From contig DDFC01000007.1 in the NCBI GenBank assembly GCA_002336895.1, positions 92,637 to 156,636 on the forward strand: a stretch of DNA of 64,000 nt, written 5' to 3'. The notes beneath the pieces are model-generated. The model searched no databases. It worked only from the letters and a program-made list of their open reading frames with translations, and was not told the DNA's origin. The first letter of the stretch is position 1; every line of letters starts with the position of its first letter. The stretch comes from Verrucomicrobiaceae bacterium UBA1938 (GTDB lineage Bacteria; Verrucomicrobiota; Verrucomicrobiia; Verrucomicrobiales; Verrucomicrobiaceae). Below, piece by piece: positions 17,505 through 25,569 of this stretch. Both the position numbers and the translations under genes were made by a program.

Positions 17505-18386
17505 TCACCTCTCCACCCAGCGCCGGATCCAGGGCAGCGCCAGCACCACGGCAATGATGACGACAGCTCCGGCATAGAACCCCGAACTCATGAACTCCGA
17601 GCGCCCAAAGATCAGTGCTGCCAGCACGATGCCATAGACCGGCTCCATATTGTAAACCACGTTCACGGTAAAAACGCTGACACGGCGCAGCACATCCATA
17701 AAAGCGGCATAAGCGGCCGCAGTGCAGATCAGCCCCAGCACAGCCACCCAGATCACCGAAGAGCCTTGAGGCATGGCAGGCAAATGCCCACCCTCCAGCC
17801 ATGGACGCGACATGACCGCCGCCGCACAGGCACCAGCCATCTGATAGGTGCCAATGACGCTCCAGTGCACATCCCGGGCCACCTGCTGCTTGCTCATCGT
17901 GGCAAAGAAAGCGGCCAGCACTGCAGCGGCAATGGCCACCGAGAAGCCCTGCCAGTAGCGAAACTCCACCTGATAGATGGACCACACCGCCCCGACCATG
18001 ACCGCCCCCACCACGAGTTCCGCCAGTCGCCAGCGCCTGCTCCCATCAATGAGCGGCTCGATCAATGAGCACCAAAGCATGGCCGTGGGCATGGCCGCGA
18101 GACACACCGAGGCCGTGGCCAGCCGCGCCGACCAGAAGAATAAAACCCAGTGCAACCCGAGAACGCCCCCCACGCTGAGCATGGCCGCTGCTTTTTTCAG
18201 GGGCACTATCAGCCCATGCCCGCAAACTCCGGCCACTCCCACGAAACAAACCACCGCCAGTACTGTGCGCCAGACCACTACATCCACGGGCGGCAGGGCG
18301 ATCAACTTGCCCAGAATAGCCGTAAGCCCCCAGGCCAGCACGACAAGGTGCAGCTGTACGTAATTGCGCAAATGAAGGCGGATCAT
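17505..18386 (-). CDS. EamA-family (DMT superfamily) transporter
   Basis: 293 residues with ten predicted transmembrane helices arranged as two EamA repeats (about 5-140 and 155-290), including a conserved start VLAWGLTAILGKLI and the second-repeat TAAAYAAFMDVLRR and YNMEPVYGIVLAALIFG segments. Members export or import metabolites, amino acids or nucleosides; the substrate here cannot be assigned. It sits directly upstream of the helicase-nuclease gene on the same strand with about 46 bases between its stop and the preferred TTG. Confidence 0.9.
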   Translation of the reverse strand: MIRLHLRNYVQLHLVVLAWGLTAILGKLIALPPVDVVVWRTVLAVVCFVGVAGVCGHGLIVPLKKAAAMLSVGGVLGLHWVLFFWSARLATASVCLAAMPTAMLWCSLIEPLIDGSRRWRLAELVVGAVMVGAVWSIYQVEFRYWQGFSVAIAAAVLAAFFATMSKQQVARDVHWSVIGTYQMAGACAAAVMSRPWLEGGHLPAMPQGSSVIWVAVLGLICTAAAYAAFMDVLRRVSVFTVNVVYNMEPVYGIVLAALIFGRSEFMSSGFYAGAVVIIAVVLALPWIRRWVER

Positions 18387-18638
18387 GGCTGGTGACGAAA
18401 TTGTTTCTTCGGCGGCGAGACAGCGTAAAGCTCGTAATTACCCGGCTTCACGCAGGACAAAATCCGCCATTACCCCCTGGCTGTGCATTCGCCATGCGCA
18501 AAATTTGGCAAGAACCTCCCTAGAACTTACGCCTTGACGTGGAGCACTGTGGAAGCAGTACTGCGTGCTTGTCGTGCCCCCGTTTGGGCAGGCCTTGCCG
18601 CCCAGTTTGTTTTTGTCCTGCACATTTTGTTTCTGCCT

Positions 18639-20990
18639 ATGAATTACGGATCCCACCTCATGTCTCGCCTGACGCTGTCTTCCATCGTGGCAATCTCAGC
18701 TTTGATCGCCACTCCGCTGCAGGTGCAGGCCCAGGTTGGTTTGCCAGCGGCCCCGGCAGCCAAGAAGATCGTGCAGGATGTGCAGATCGTCCTCAAAGGC
18801 GCGATCAAGCTGGATGAAAACCGCATCCGCAGCCAGATGTCCACCCGCGTGGGCCAGCCCTTCTCCAATGAGTCTGTGGAACGCGACATCCGCACCCTCT
18901 ACGGCACTGGGGCCGTGGAAAACCTGGACATCCGCGCCGTGGACGTGGCCGGCGGTGTTAAGGTGATCGTGGAAATCATCGGCCGTGGTGGCATTGCCGA
19001 AATCAAATTCTACGGCAACACCGCCATCGACAGCGCCAAGCTGCGCAAAGACATCTCCGTCAAAGTGGGTGATCCTGTGGATGACATCAAGCTCTCCGCC
19101 GCCAACCAGAAGATCGTGGAAATGTATGAGAAGAAGGGCTTCTCCGATGTGACGGCCAACTACGACATCACCCCTTCCGAGCGCGAGGGCTTCTCCACGG
19201 TGACCTTCAAGATCGAAGAAGGTGCAAGGGGCATCATCCACGACATCCGCTTTGAGGGCAACACCGCCATCAAATCCCGCATTCTGCGCGGCCTCATCAA
19301 ATCCCAGGAGCACCACTTCTGGAATCTCTGGGGCAAAAAAGGCAAGATCAACAACCAGGACCTGCAGGAGGACATCAAAAAGATCGAGCAGGCCTTTCAG
19401 GACAAAGGCTTTGTGTATGCCAAGGTGACCGAGGTGCGCCGCGAACCCGTCTCCTCCAAGCAGATGGACATCGTCTATGTCGTCAATGAAGGTGCCAAAT
19501 ATGATGTCTCGGGCGTCAAAATCTCAGGCAACAGCATCTTCACCTTTGAAGAACTGAACCGCGGGGTGAAGACCGAAGCAGGCTTCCCCTATGTGGGCAG
19601 CTACATCAAGGCCGATGAAAAGATGATCCAGGACTACTATGGCTCCCGCGGCTACGCTGACGCCCGTGTCGAAACCAGCATCACCGAATCCGGCCCCGGA
19701 CAGGTCGCAGTGGCGTTCAGCATCACCGAAGGCACCAAGTCCTACATCAGCAAGGTCAACATCTCCGGAAACTCGGTCACCAAGGATGAAGTCATCCGCC
19801 GCGAGCTTCCCTTTGCCCCGGGCGAAATCCTCGACACCACGAAAATCGAGACTGGTAAGAACCGCCTGCAAAACCTGAACTACTTCAGCAGCGTGGACGT
19901 GCGCAATGTTCCCACCACGGCTCCCGGCTACAAGGATGTGGATGTGAATGTGGCGGAACAGGCCACCGGCACGGTGAACTTCGGCGCAGGCTTCAGCTCC
20001 ATCGACAGCATCACCGGCTTCATCCAGGTGACGCAGACCAATTTCGACATCAGCGACTGGAAGGATTTCCGAGGCGGTGGCCAGCGTTTCAACACCAACA
20101 TTCGTGCTGGTGCGCTGCGTCGTGACGTCACCGTCAGCTGGACTGAACCGTGGTTCCTGGGCCGCGAGCTCTCCCTCACCGTCGAAGCCTTCTTCCACAA
20201 CCTCTACTACCTCTCCAACTTCTTCAACCAGACCAACCTGGGTGCTTCCACTGGCCTGCGCAAACGCCTTGGCGAGCACGCCTACATCGACACCACATAC
20301 ACCCTGCAGCAGATCAAGGTGCAGGGCATTGCCAGCGGTGCCTCCCCCCTCATCGCCCAGGAGGCTGGCTCGTATATTCAGAGCAAGGTGGAAGCCAATC
20401 TGGTGCATGACACCCGCGACAGCGTGTTCATCACCCGCAGCGGCCACAAATTTGAAGCCGGTGCGCTGATGTCTGGCCTGGGGGGCAACGTTCCCGTTTA
20501 TGGCGCCAACATCGGCGGTCAGCAGTATTTCAACCTTCCCGGAGACACCATCCTCAGCTTTGAGGGAATGTTCCGCGTGGTCAACAGCTGGCAGGGCAGC
20601 AAGCGCGTTCCCATCTTCGAACGCCAGTTCCTCGGTGGTGCCAACAACCTGCGCGGTTTTGCCTATCGTCACGCCGGTCCCAAGGACAACACTGGTGAAC
20701 CGATCGGCGGCCTGACCTCCATTTACGCCACCAGCGAGTTTTCTGTTCCGGTGCACATCACCGCCAATGCCGACAAATCTCCTCGTGTCGTGTTCTTTGG
20801 AGACATCGGCACCATCTCAGGTGCATCAGGTGCCAGCTACGGAAACAGCACCGTTTATTCCGATGCCGGCATCGGCCTGCGTCTCTTCCTCCCAGTGGGT
20901 CCGATCCGTGTTGATTACGCGGTGCCGATCGGCAAGGACCAGACGTCTGGAAGCGGCCGCTTCCAGTTCAACATGGGCTACAAGTTCTAA
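18639..20990 (+). CDS. bamA: Outer membrane protein assembly factor BamA (Omp85)
   Basis: 783 residues from the ATG at 18639; the ATG at 18660 gives the most compact signal peptide (MSRLTLSSIVAISALIATPL then QVQAQ), and the frame is open back to 18483 without family sequence. Five POTRA repeats (about residues 40-440) are visible through recurring strands such as VQIVLKGAIKLDENRI, IAEIKFYGNTAIDS, IIHDIRFEGNTAIKS, KYDVSGVKISGNSIF and YISKVNISGNSVTKDEV. The Omp85 barrel follows, with the RRQFLGGANNLRGF-type lid-lock motif (here FERQFLGGANNLRGF) and a C-terminal aromatic residue (MGYKF). It inserts beta-barrels into the outer membrane. skp/ompH follows with no terminator between them. Confidence 0.93.
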   Translation: MNYGSHLMSRLTLSSIVAISALIATPLQVQAQVGLPAAPAAKKIVQDVQIVLKGAIKLDENRIRSQMSTRVGQPFSNESVERDIRTLYGTGAVENLDIRAVDVAGGVKVIVEIIGRGGIAEIKFYGNTAIDSAKLRKDISVKVGDPVDDIKLSAANQKIVEMYEKKGFSDVTANYDITPSEREGFSTVTFKIEEGARGIIHDIRFEGNTAIKSRILRGLIKSQEHHFWNLWGKKGKINNQDLQEDIKKIEQAFQDKGFVYAKVTEVRREPVSSKQMDIVYVVNEGAKYDVSGVKISGNSIFTFEELNRGVKTEAGFPYVGSYIKADEKMIQDYYGSRGYADARVETSITESGPGQVAVAFSITEGTKSYISKVNISGNSVTKDEVIRRELPFAPGEILDTTKIETGKNRLQNLNYFSSVDVRNVPTTAPGYKDVDVNVAEQATGTVNFGAGFSSIDSITGFIQVTQTNFDISDWKDFRGGGQRFNTNIRAGALRRDVTVSWTEPWFLGRELSLTVEAFFHNLYYLSNFFNQTNLGASTGLRKRLGEHAYIDTTYTLQQIKVQGIASGASPLIAQEAGSYIQSKVEANLVHDTRDSVFITRSGHKFEAGALMSGLGGNVPVYGANIGGQQYFNLPGDTILSFEGMFRVVNSWQGSKRVPIFERQFLGGANNLRGFAYRHAGPKDNTGEPIGGLTSIYATSEFSVPVHITANADKSPRVVFFGDIGTISGASGASYGNSTVYSDAGIGLRLFLPVGPIRVDYAVPIGKDQTSGSGRFQFNMGYKF

Positions 20991-21050
20991 AAGCCTGTAA
21001 CGGACATTTTGTTTGTTCACTTCCACAATCCCCTTCAAACTCCCCTACTT

Positions 21051-21680
21051 ATGATTCGCAGCGCGCTTACCGCCCTCCTACTCCTCGCCGCAGCCTCCCT
21101 TCAGGCAGCAGACCTCAAAATTGGCGTCATCGACATGTCCAAGGTCTTCCAGGAATTCCACAAGACCAAAACCGCCGCGGAGAAGTACAAGGGCAACTAC
21201 GAAAAGGCCTCCCAGGAGATGAACGAGCGCTCCACGGCCTACAAAAACCTGGCCAACGAAGCGCAGAAGCTGCAGAAAATGGCCCAGGACTCCATCATCA
21301 CTCCTGAACAGCGCGCCAAATATGGTGCCGACTTCAATGACAAGATGAAAGAGCTCCGCTCCATGGAAATGGAAATGCAGGAATTTGCCGAGCGCCGCCA
21401 GACCCAGCTCAAGCAGGAAGACATGAGCATCCGCAAGGGGCTGTATGAGGAGATCCTGGACGTGGTCCGCGCCCGCGCCAAAAAGGACGCTTTTGACTTT
21501 GTGTTCGACAAGACCGGCGTCAGCCTTTCCACCGTGCCGATCATCCTGCACGTCCGTGAAGGTGCCGCCACCGACCTGACCGACCAGCTCATCGTCGAAC
21601 TCAACAAAGACGCCCCCCCTCCCGGGACTGAGCCCAAGAAGGAAGAAGCCGCCCCCAAGGCTGATGCCGGCAAGAAGTAA
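21051..21680 (+). CDS. OmpH/Skp-family periplasmic chaperone
   Basis: 209 residues from the ATG at 21051 (MIRSALTALLLLAAASLQA signal peptide). The mature start LKIGVIDMSKVFQEFHKT is the classic Skp/OmpH strand-plus-helix entry, followed by a long charged helical hairpin (about 40-140) that forms the tentacles of the trimeric chaperone, then a return strand (FDFVFDKTGVSLSTVPIIL). The C-terminal tail is Pro/Glu/Lys-rich. Skp holds unfolded outer-membrane proteins for BamA, its upstream neighbour 60 bases away. A strong terminator follows directly. Confidence 0.92.
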   Translation: MIRSALTALLLLAAASLQAADLKIGVIDMSKVFQEFHKTKTAAEKYKGNYEKASQEMNERSTAYKNLANEAQKLQKMAQDSIITPEQRAKYGADFNDKMKELRSMEMEMQEFAERRQTQLKQEDMSIRKGLYEEILDVVRARAKKDAFDFVFDKTGVSLSTVPIILHVREGAATDLTDQLIVELNKDAPPPGTEPKKEEAAPKADAGKK

Positions 21681-21699
21681 CCTGCCCGGATAAATTTTC

Positions 21700-21738
21700 A
21701 AAAGGCACGACGCAGAGTATTGCGTCGTGCCTTTTTTT
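21700..21738 (+). terminator. Rho-independent terminator after ompH/skp
   Basis: An 11-bp perfect stem, GGCACGACGCA (21704-21714) and TGCGTCGTGCC (21721-21731), with a 6-base loop, is flanked by AAAA upstream and seven Ts downstream. It ends the bamA-ompH transcript and separates it from lpxD. The A-tract also allows function in the reverse direction. Confidence 0.93.
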
Positions 21739-21768
21739 GTTTCAGCATTCTTTCCCTAGTCTGAATTC

Positions 21769-22830
21769 ATGAGCCAATCCATCACCTTGCAGAAACTCGC
21801 TGAGCTCGTCGGAGGCTCCATCTCCACGGGCAGCCCTGACATTCTCATCACTGGACTGAACTCCCTCATGGAGGCGACGTCTGGAGATGTGACGTTTCTT
21901 GGCAACGTGCGCTACCTGCCCGCACTGAAGACCACCAAAGCATCCGCCGCCTTGGTCCCGGAAGATCTGAATGCAGAAGATGCCCGCGAAGGCCTGGCCC
22001 TCATCCGCCTCAAAAATCCCACCCTGGCGTTTTCACACGTCATCAGCTTCTTTGGTCCGCCCGCCGTCGAGTTCAAGCCGGGTGTGCATGCCACGGCCAC
22101 CATCGCCGCAGATGCCGTGCTGGATCCGCAGAAAGTCAGCGTTGGTCCTCACGCCGTCATCGAGAGCGGCGCACAGATCGCGGATGGCTGCACGATCCAC
22201 GCCGGAGCCTACATCGGCCGTGGTGTGAAGCTGGGCGAAGGCTGCATCATTCACGCCACCGCAGTCATTAAAGAGTACTGCGTGCTTGGCCGCCGCGTGA
22301 TCCTGCACAGCGGCTCTGTGATCGGCAGCGATGGCTTTGGCTACGAGATGGTCCAGGGACGGCATCAAAAGATCGACCAGGTCGGCATCGTACAGATTGA
22401 TGACGATGTGGAAATCGGTTCCTGCACCACCATCGACCGCGCGCGCTTTGGCCGCACATGGATCGGCGAGGGCTGCAAGATCGACAATCTGGTGCAGATC
22501 GGGCACAACTGCACACTCGGGAAGCACTGCATCATCGTCTCCCAGACCGGGATCTCCGGCAGCACTCGCCTGGGCAACTATGTCACCATGGGCGGGCAGG
22601 TTGGTGTGGCGGGCCATCTGGAGATCGGCGACAAGGTCATGTTCCTGGCCAAATCCGGTGTCACCAAAAACATTCTGGAACCCGGGGCCTATACCGGCTA
22701 CCCCGCACGTCCGCTTATGGAAGGCCGCAAAATGCTCAGCCTACCGGCCAAAATTCCTGACCTGCTGGACCGCGTACGCGCCCTGGAAAAGAAAATCGCC
22801 GCGCTCGAAGGCAGTGCCGCCGGTGCCTGA
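21769..22830 (+). CDS. lpxD: UDP-3-O-acylglucosamine N-acyltransferase
   Basis: 353 residues, family length. Third step of lipid A synthesis: transfers a hydroxyacyl chain from acyl carrier protein to UDP-3-O-acylglucosamine. The N-terminal uridine-binding domain (1-100) is followed by left-handed beta-helix hexapeptide repeats (about 105-310) and a C-terminal helix (VRALEKKIAALEG). The catalytic His is in LVQIGHNCTLG. This gene shows that the organism makes LPS. It is separated from ompH by a terminator, and lpxA/fabZ, its partners in many genomes, are not next to it. Confidence 0.96.
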   Translation: MSQSITLQKLAELVGGSISTGSPDILITGLNSLMEATSGDVTFLGNVRYLPALKTTKASAALVPEDLNAEDAREGLALIRLKNPTLAFSHVISFFGPPAVEFKPGVHATATIAADAVLDPQKVSVGPHAVIESGAQIADGCTIHAGAYIGRGVKLGEGCIIHATAVIKEYCVLGRRVILHSGSVIGSDGFGYEMVQGRHQKIDQVGIVQIDDDVEIGSCTTIDRARFGRTWIGEGCKIDNLVQIGHNCTLGKHCIIVSQTGISGSTRLGNYVTMGGQVGVAGHLEIGDKVMFLAKSGVTKNILEPGAYTGYPARPLMEGRKMLSLPAKIPDLLDRVRALEKKIAALEGSAAGA

Positions 22831-22872
22831 GCAGAGCAGCGGACACCTCACAGACAGCCCGATGGAATCTAA

Positions 22873-22897
22873 GGCCGGACGTTGCCAATGTCCGGCC
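22873..22897 (+). other. Hairpin between lpxD and trpB (possible weak terminator or attenuator)
   Basis: An 8-bp perfect stem GGCCGGAC / GTCCGGCC with a 9-base loop lies 23 bases before the trpB start. There is no T-tract after it, so termination would be inefficient; it may act as a weak terminator for lpxD or a leader structure for trpB. Confidence 0.4.
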
Positions 22898-22919
22898 CTC
22901 GATTAATTTCCCCTCCCCC

Positions 22920-24146
22920 ATGACCGCCGCCTCCATCCTTCCCCTCCCCGTGATGCCAGACACCCACGGCCACTTTGGCCAGTATGGCGGCATGTTTGTG
23001 CCTGAGACGCTCATGTCTGCGCTGACAGAGCTGACGGACCACTATGAGAAAGCCAAAGCCGACCCCGCTTTCCAAAAGGAGCTGGACCGGCTGCTGCACG
23101 AATACGTCGGGCGCCCTACGCCGCTTTATTTCGCCGAGCGCTGGACCGAAAAACTGGGCGGTGCAAAAATTTACCTCAAGCGCGAAGACCTGCTGCACAC
23201 GGGTGCACACAAGATCAACAACGCCCTGGGGCAGATCCTCCTCGCGCAGCGCCTGGGCAAGAAGCGCATCATCGCTGAAACCGGGGCAGGACAGCACGGC
23301 GTGGCTACCGCCACGGTATGTGCACGCTTCGGCTTTGAGTGCGTCATCTACATGGGCAAGGTGGACATGGAGCGCCAGGCGCTGAACGTCGCCCGCATGC
23401 GTTTCCTGGGAGCCAAGGTGGTGGCAGTCACCGCAGGCCAGGCCACCCTGAAGGAAGCCGTGAATGAAGCCATGCGCGACTGGGTCACCAACGTGCGCAC
23501 CACACACTACATCCTTGGCTCCGCACTGGGTTCCCACCCCTTCCCGATGATGGTGCGCGACTTTCACCGCGTCATCGGCGTGGAGGCACGCCGGCAGATT
23601 CTGGAGCGTGAAGAACGCCTGCCAGACCTCCTCGTGGCCTGCGTGGGTGGCGGCAGCAACAGCATCGGCCTCTTCCATCCTTTCCTGAATGACAAAGACG
23701 TGCGCATGACCGGTGTGGAGGCCGGAGGCGATGGCATCATCCCCGAGCGTCATGCCGCACGTTTCCAGGGTGGCCGTCTCGGAGTGCTGCAGGGCACCAA
23801 GACCTGGCTGCTGGCCAATGCCGACGGACAGATCGAGCTCACCCACAGCGTCAGCGCCGGCCTGGACTACGCCGCCATCGGTCCGGAACACGCCTGGCTG
23901 CATGACCAGAACCGCGTCACCTACAACTACGCCACGGATGACGAAGCGCTCGCCGCCTTCCAGGAGCTCAGCCGCGTAGAAGGCATCATCCCAGCCCTCG
24001 AAAGCAGCCACGCCATCGCCGAAGTCCGGAAGGTGGCCCCAGCCATGCGCAAAGATCAGATCATCCTGGCCAACCTCTCTGGTCGTGGCGACAAGGATGT
24101 CGCCCAGGCGGCCCGCATGATTTTTGGCGAGGAATTAAAGTTCTAA
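22920..24146 (+). CDS. trpB: Tryptophan synthase beta subunit
   Basis: 408 residues, standard TrpB1 length. Joins indole (channelled from TrpA) with serine to make tryptophan, using PLP bound to Lys98 in HTGAHKINNA. Also visible are the GRPTPLY substrate segment, ETGAGQHGVATA, the alpha-subunit contact region, the PLP phosphate loop CVGGGSNSIG and the C-terminal LSGRGDKD. trpA is not adjacent; the gene sits alone between lpxD and an unknown secreted protein, so the trp genes are dispersed in this genome or at least split here. Confidence 0.97.
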   Translation: MTAASILPLPVMPDTHGHFGQYGGMFVPETLMSALTELTDHYEKAKADPAFQKELDRLLHEYVGRPTPLYFAERWTEKLGGAKIYLKREDLLHTGAHKINNALGQILLAQRLGKKRIIAETGAGQHGVATATVCARFGFECVIYMGKVDMERQALNVARMRFLGAKVVAVTAGQATLKEAVNEAMRDWVTNVRTTHYILGSALGSHPFPMMVRDFHRVIGVEARRQILEREERLPDLLVACVGGGSNSIGLFHPFLNDKDVRMTGVEAGGDGIIPERHAARFQGGRLGVLQGTKTWLLANADGQIELTHSVSAGLDYAAIGPEHAWLHDQNRVTYNYATDDEALAAFQELSRVEGIIPALESSHAIAEVRKVAPAMRKDQIILANLSGRGDKDVAQAARMIFGEELKF

Positions 24147-24155
24147 ACAAAAGCC

Positions 24156-24875
24156 ATGAAACTGTGGAGCATCGTCATCGGTCTGGCTGTCATTGCCTGC
24201 GATGCCGATGCATCAGCTGGCACTACACGCATCCAAGTTTATGTCGCCCTGGCCGACAATGTCAGCCAGGGCATCTCTCCGGTGCCTGCAAAAATCGGCA
24301 GCGGGGATGACGCTGAAGCCAACCTATACTGGGGTGCGTCAGAAGGATTCAAATCCATATTTGCCCACAGCAAATCCTGGCAGCTCGAAAAAACAGAAGC
24401 CAACCCCTCAGCGCAGATCCTTGACCGGCGCACTTACCGGCATGCCGTCAAGGATTGCACCCTGGTCGCCGAGGCATGGCGCGGTAAAAATATCCATCAG
24501 TGTCTCGAAGCTTTCTTCACCAGCCTGCGGGACAGAAAGTGCGACCTCACCGCCTTCATAGGCCATAACGGACTCATGGATGAACCAGTGGCCGTCTCAG
24601 TTTTGCCCGCAACAGCTCAGCCGACGGATGCCATCATTCTTTGCTGCGTGAGCGGCAGCTTTTTCAAACCCCATCTTGAAGCCCTGAAGGCACGCCCTGT
24701 ACTCACCACTGAACAGCTGATGTATCCCGGCTCTTTTCTACTGCGAGATGCTTTGGAGGTTTGGCTCAGAAAGGGCTCCCGATCTGAAATTCGCATGAGT
24801 GCGGCCAGGGCGTATGCTGCAAATCAGGGCATCTCAGTCAAAGCGGCGGCCGGCGTATTTTCAAAACTGGAGTGA
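24156..24875 (+). CDS. Secreted protein of an uncharacterised conserved family
   Basis: 239 residues starting with a signal-like hydrophobic stretch (MKLWSIVIGLAVIACDADASAG). The mature start IQVYVALADNVSQGISPVP and the segment NLYWGASEGFKSIF recur in a widespread uncharacterised bacterial family, as far as I recognise it. No catalytic motif is evident; the pair of Cys in IILCCVSG and FIGHNGLMD are the most distinctive local features. Base composition looks less GC-rich than its neighbours. It lies 9 bases after trpB and 1 base before the methyltransferase, so it could be co-transcribed with both. Function unknown. Confidence 0.72.
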   Translation: MKLWSIVIGLAVIACDADASAGTTRIQVYVALADNVSQGISPVPAKIGSGDDAEANLYWGASEGFKSIFAHSKSWQLEKTEANPSAQILDRRTYRHAVKDCTLVAEAWRGKNIHQCLEAFFTSLRDRKCDLTAFIGHNGLMDEPVAVSVLPATAQPTDAIILCCVSGSFFKPHLEALKARPVLTTEQLMYPGSFLLRDALEVWLRKGSRSEIRMSAARAYAANQGISVKAAAGVFSKLE

Positions 24876-24876
24876 C

Positions 24877-25500
24877 ATGAATCCCCTTATCCAGCCCCAT
24901 AATCCCCTCCTGACGGCGACAAACGTCATCGACGAAGACATGTCGAAGCTGAAATCGCTTCTGCATGATTCGCTCTCCCCCCACCTGCCGGAGGGGCAGA
25001 AGGATATGCGCATTCTCAACCTTGCCTGCGGCCGCTGTGATGAGGCGGAAACCTTGATTCAAGTCGGCTCTGATCTGACCCAAGGAGGCAGCGTGGAAAT
25101 GATCGGTGCGGACATCCGTATCCGGGAAATCCGCCAGGCACGGGAAAACCACCGGGATCTGCCAGCGCAGTTTTTGATCGAAGACGCCACCAAGATCGAC
25201 CAGCACAAAGAGCTGGGAGAAGACTTCAACATGGTCTTTCTGCGCCACCAGAACTTCTGGCATGGGCAGGAGCTGTGGAAGAAGATTTTTGACCAGGGCA
25301 TAGCCAAGCTCCGCCCAGACGGCATGCTGGTCATCACGAGCTATTTCGACGTCGAGCACCGGCTGGCCCTCCGTGCCCTGGAGGCGCTCGGCATGGAGGT
25401 CGTCAGCAACAAGCGCAACAAGGAAAGCCGTGCCCTGAAGGATGCTCCGGGCAAATCCGTGGACCGCTGGGTGGCCGTTTTGCGGCAGCGGCAGGCCTGA
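24877..25500 (+). CDS. Class I SAM-dependent methyltransferase
   Basis: 207 residues from the ATG at 24877, one base after the previous stop; the frame is open further upstream inside the preceding gene, which is not used. The SAM-binding motif I is MRILNLACGRCDEAETLI (about 46-63), motif II acidic strand is MIGADIRIREI, motif post-I FLIEDATKID, and KLRPDGMLVITSYFD corresponds to motif III. Substrate cannot be inferred. Confidence 0.8.
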   Translation: MNPLIQPHNPLLTATNVIDEDMSKLKSLLHDSLSPHLPEGQKDMRILNLACGRCDEAETLIQVGSDLTQGGSVEMIGADIRIREIRQARENHRDLPAQFLIEDATKIDQHKELGEDFNMVFLRHQNFWHGQELWKKIFDQGIAKLRPDGMLVITSYFDVEHRLALRALEALGMEVVSNKRNKESRALKDAPGKSVDRWVAVLRQRQA

Positions 25501-25569
25501 CCAGGCCGCAAGATCATTTACAAGGCCGCTGCGAGGCGGTATTCTCGCCCCCCTCCCCCTGAAAATTCC

